Assembly: GCA_964036045.1 (NCBI GenBank)
Contig: OZ038381.1
Location: 127,665,708-127,729,707 of the forward strand
From: Eutreptiella sp. 'Long Island Sound 2002'
Lineage: Eukaryota; Euglenozoa; Euglenophyceae; Eutreptiales; Eutreptiaceae
Reading direction: 5' to 3'
DNA length: 64,000 bases
Positions 62,400 to 64,000 of this stretch are shown in pieces. The position numbers were made by a program, and so were the translations under genes. Positions within the stretch are counted from its first letter, which is position 1; each line of letters starts with the position of its first letter. The notes under the pieces were generated by a model. The model had not been told where the DNA came from and ran no database searches. It saw only the letters and a list, made by a program, of their open reading frames with translations.

Positions 62400-63920
62400 A
62401 CGGAACAACATCCGTCAAATATTTTGGGGGTGTAGGCCCCCCAAATATTTGACGGACCTACATCCGTCAAATAATTTGGGGGTGTAGACCCCACAAATAT
62501 TTGACGGAACCACATCCCTCAAACATTTTGGGGGTGTAGACCCCCCAAATATTTGACAGGACCACATCGGTGAAATATTTTGGGGATGTAGGCCACCCAA
62601 ATATTTGACGGAACCACATCCGTCAAACATTTTGGGGCCGTAGACCCCACAAATATTTGACGGAACCACATCCCTCAAACATTTTGGGGGTGTAGACCCC
62701 CGAAATATTATACGGAGAAACATCCGTCAAATACATTGGGGGTGTAGACCCCCAAATGATTGATGGACATACATCCGTCAAATAATTTGGGGATGTAGAC
62801 CCCCCAACTATTTGATGGAACCACATCCGTCAAATATTTTGGGGTGTAGACCACCCAAAGATTTGACGAATATACATCCGTCAAATATATTGGGGGTGTG
62901 GACCCCCCAAATGATTGATGGACATACATCCGTCAAATATTTGGGGGGTGTAGACCCCCCAACTATTAGACAGAACTACATCCGTCAAATATTTTGGGGG
63001 TGTAGACCACCCAAATATTTGACGGACATACATCCGTCAAATATTTTGGGGGTGTAGACCCCCCAAATGATTGATGGACATACATCCGTCAAATATTTGG
63101 GGGGTGTAGACCCCCCAAATATTTGACGGAACCACATCAGTCAAGTATTTTGGCGGTGTAGACCCCCAAATATTTGACGGACACACATCCGTGAAATATT
63201 TCGGGGGTGTAGACCCTCCAAATAGTTGACGGACATACATCAGTCAAATATTGTGGTGGTGTAGACCCCCCAAATATTTCACGGACATACATCCGTCAAA
63301 TATATGGGGGGTGTAGACCCCCCAAATATTTGACGGAACCACATCGGTCAACTATTTTGGGGCTGTAGACCCCCCAAATATTTGGCGGAACCGAATCCGT
63401 CAAATATTTTGGGGGTGTTGACCCCCCAAATATTTGACGGACATACATCCGTGAAATATTTCGGGGTTGTAGACCCTCCAAATATTTGACGGACATACAT
63501 CCGTCAAATAATTTGGGGGTGTAGACCCCCCAACTATTTGATGGAACCACATCCGTCAAATATTTTGGGGGTGTAGACCACCCAAAGATTTGACGAACAT
63601 ACATCCGTCAAATATATTGGGGGTGTAGACCCCCCAAATGATTGATGGACATACATCCGTCAAATATTTGGGGGGTGTAGACCCCCCAACTATTTGACAG
63701 AACTACATCCGTCAAATATTTTGGGGGTGTAGACCACCCAAATATTTGACGGACATACATCCGTCAAATATTTTGGGGGTGTAGACCCCCCAAATGATTG
63801 ATGGAACCACATCAGTCAAATATTTTGGCGGTGTAGACCCCCAAATATTTGACGGACACACATCCGTGAAATATTTCGGGGGTGTAGACCCTCCAAATAG
63901 TTGACGGACATACATCAGTC
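62400..63920. repeat. satellite segment duplicated from ~52.0-53.2 kb, with a 675-bp local duplication
   Basis: 63296-63604 matches 52643-52951 at offset 10653, and 62415-62723 matches 52072-52380 at offset 10343. Within the segment, 63037-63240 recurs at 63712-63915 (offset 675, 13 units minus 1 bp). This shows long-range exchange between parts of the array about 10 kb apart. Confidence 0.75.
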
Positions 63921-64000
63921 AAATATTGTGGTGGTGTAGACCCCCCAAATATTTCACGGACATACATCCGTCAAATATTTGGGGAGTGTAGACCCCCCAA

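Larger units (their letters stand above)
33300..64000. repeat. 52-bp doubly palindromic satellite array, ~590 units
   Basis: The unit is TCCGTCAAATATTTT, GGGGGT, GTAG, ACCCCCC, AAATATTTGACGGA, then a six-base linker that is either CATACA or ACCACA. The 21-base arms on either side of GTAG are inverted repeats. The same arms are also inverted repeats around the linker, so the whole array alternates between two dyads (21+4+21+6 = 52). AAATATTT in each arm is itself palindromic. Unit length is almost invariant, while single-base variants are common. The array starts abruptly near 33300 and runs off the right edge of the window. The many minus-strand ORFs (67, 84, 102, 119 residues and longer, stepping by about 17) are products of the 52-base period. 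Confidence 0.97.

Noticed and set aside
33300-64000. Many minus-strand ORFs of 67-223 residues with a recurring RQIFGGSTPPKYLTDV-type peptide
   Set aside because: They are made by the 52-base unit read through three phases. TGACGGATG supplies a stop and a nearby start in every unit, so the commonest ORF is 67 residues and longer ones step by one unit. There is no codon-position bias.
33300-64000. CRISPR-like array
   Set aside because: The 'spacers' are only two hexamers, the whole 52-bp unit is repeated, and the context is eukaryotic with no cas genes.

Overview
This is a repeat-dominated window from a large eukaryotic genome. There is no prokaryotic gene organisation, no rRNA operon and no confidently intact protein-coding gene. 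About 85% is tandem repeat, in four or five unrelated satellite or minisatellite families set side by side, with small inverted-repeat elements and one block of decayed transposon genes between them. A green-lineage alga, possibly a charophyte, is my best guess. It rests on the transposon gene set and on a coiled-coil, gag-like module that I loosely associate with charophyte hypothetical proteins. That association is from memory and cannot be checked here.

Layout. 1-1425: a ~162-bp satellite. 1426-7478: mostly unique DNA with two or more copies of a small inverted-repeat element with poly-C ends (2795-2884, 4579-4945) and one candidate terminal exon (6067-6260, minus). 7479-16455 and 20805-23980: a GC-rich ~28-33-bp minisatellite built on a CGGCGGAGGCCCC core that switches orientation. 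Eight copies of a ~450-bp fragment of a coiled-coil ORF are embedded in it. 9101-9443: a 343-bp inverted-repeat element with a 10-bp target-site duplication and a tRNA-like core. 16925-20215: an ~85-bp satellite (~39 copies). 24259-25301: low-complexity unique DNA.

25302-32968 (minus strand) is the most interesting part. From 5' to 3' on the minus strand it holds an unrecognised N-terminal region, a region resembling 2-oxoglutarate/Fe(II) dioxygenases (possibly TET/JBP-like), a C19 ubiquitin-specific-protease-like domain, and a hAT-superfamily (DUF4371/ZNF862-type) transposase with a Cys-rich C-terminus. All are broken by in-frame stops and frameshifts. The USP end and the transposase share one frame across a short tandem-repeat linker, so the ancestor may have been a multidomain, multigene DNA transposon that carried DNA-modification and deubiquitination functions.

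33300-64000 is one continuous 52-bp satellite array (~590 units). Each unit contains two overlapping dyads, so the array is an unbroken run of potential hairpins. It has higher-order structure, including a recent 5617-bp (108-unit) tandem duplication. The many minus-strand ORFs there are a by-product of the repeat.
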